From assembly GCF_003852425.1 (NCBI RefSeq), contig NZ_QAJN01000007.1:324473-388472 (forward strand): DNA of 64,000 nt. Direction: 5' to 3'. The notes under the pieces were generated by a model. It was not told the DNA's origin. It did no database searches and saw only the letters and a program-made list of their open reading frames with translations. Shown here piece after piece: positions 63,871 to 64,000 of this stretch (the stretch's first letter is position 1; each line of letters begins with the position of its first letter). Position numbers and translations under genes: made by a program. Source of the stretch: Paucibacter sp. KBW04. GTDB taxonomy: Bacteria > Pseudomonadota > Gammaproteobacteria > Burkholderiales > Burkholderiaceae_C.

Positions 63871-64000
63871 ATGAACAACGGAAAACGAATCGGAACCACA
63901 GCGCTGACTGCGGTGGCTTTGGCGGCCTTGCTGAGCGCCTGCGGTGGCGGCAGCAGCGGTAGCGACTCGGACAACAGCAACCCTGCCCCTGCCCCTGCCC
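63871..64000 (+). CDS. lipoprotein, 3'-truncated by the window edge
   Basis: Only about 43 residues are present, in a frame open to the right edge. Type II signal peptide: basic start (MNNGKRIG), hydrophobic core and lipobox LSAC, then Gly-Gly-Gly-Ser-Ser and a Pro-Ala repeat. Good ribosome binding site AAGGA. Downstream of the ECF/kinase pair and possibly part of its regulon; identity unknown. Confidence 0.75.
   Translation, partial: MNNGKRIGTTALTAVALAALLSACGGGSSGSDSDNSNPAPAPA

Overview
The window is high-GC DNA from a betaproteobacterium, most likely of the order Burkholderiales (Sphaerotilaceae/Comamonadaceae-like). The evidence is the strong G/C third-position bias of nearly every gene, the proteobacterial GshA, the TIGR03643 small protein, the PEP-CTERM proteins and the DUF2339/DUF3999 pair. 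It reads as ordinary chromosome, about 50 genes packed in short operons on both strands, with a few accessory insertions. No rRNA, tRNA, CRISPR array, transposase or phage gene was recognised.

Left part (1-13 kb): 5'-truncated SNF2 helicase, outer-membrane barrel-like protein, a minus-strand cluster (MurA-family enolpyruvyl transferase, periplasmic binding protein, RluA-type pseudouridine synthase), a HipBA toxin-antitoxin operon preceded by three identical-spacing palindromes, a LysR/oxidoreductase divergent pair, and an ABM-like secreted protein coupled to a cytochrome b561. At 12.6-15.5 kb a three-domain cysteine desulfurase / degenerate persulfide-dioxygenase-like / rhodanese fusion is translationally coupled to a TrhO-type tRNA hydroxylase. 

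Middle (15.8-38 kb): DUF2087 protein, phosphatidylserine decarboxylase, VOC protein, LysR plus aldo/keto reductase, then a low-GC islet (20.2-21.2 kb) holding one complete integron-type gene cassette with a textbook attC site. Next come DUF3999/DUF2339 membrane proteins, an EAL protein, TrpS with a C-terminal extra domain, an acyl-CoA synthetase, a patatin lipase, a diguanylate cyclase, an amphipathic-helix protein and a large secreted zinc metalloprotease.

Right part (38-64 kb): the most striking locus is 38.98-45.6 kb. A LuxR-type response regulator is followed on the same strand by a tight operon of cytoplasmic [NiFe]-hydrogenase small and large subunits, their maturation protease and a soluble PAS hybrid histidine kinase (HK-REC-REC-HPt). 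A divergently transcribed EAL phosphodiesterase lies next to it. Together these look like a hydrogen-sensing phosphorelay, possibly tied to c-di-GMP. The small subunit carries Asp in place of one proximal-cluster Cys. Further on are LysE, DUF2939, GshA, an acyl-CoA dehydrogenase, a GGDEF protein, Apt, a TIGR03643 protein, two coupled PEP-CTERM proteins (one with HAF repeats), a GntR regulator, a PfkB kinase, MnmE, and an ECF sigma / Ser-Thr kinase pair followed by a lipoprotein cut by the window edge. Four c-di-GMP enzymes in 27 kb suggest a lifestyle rich in second-messenger control.
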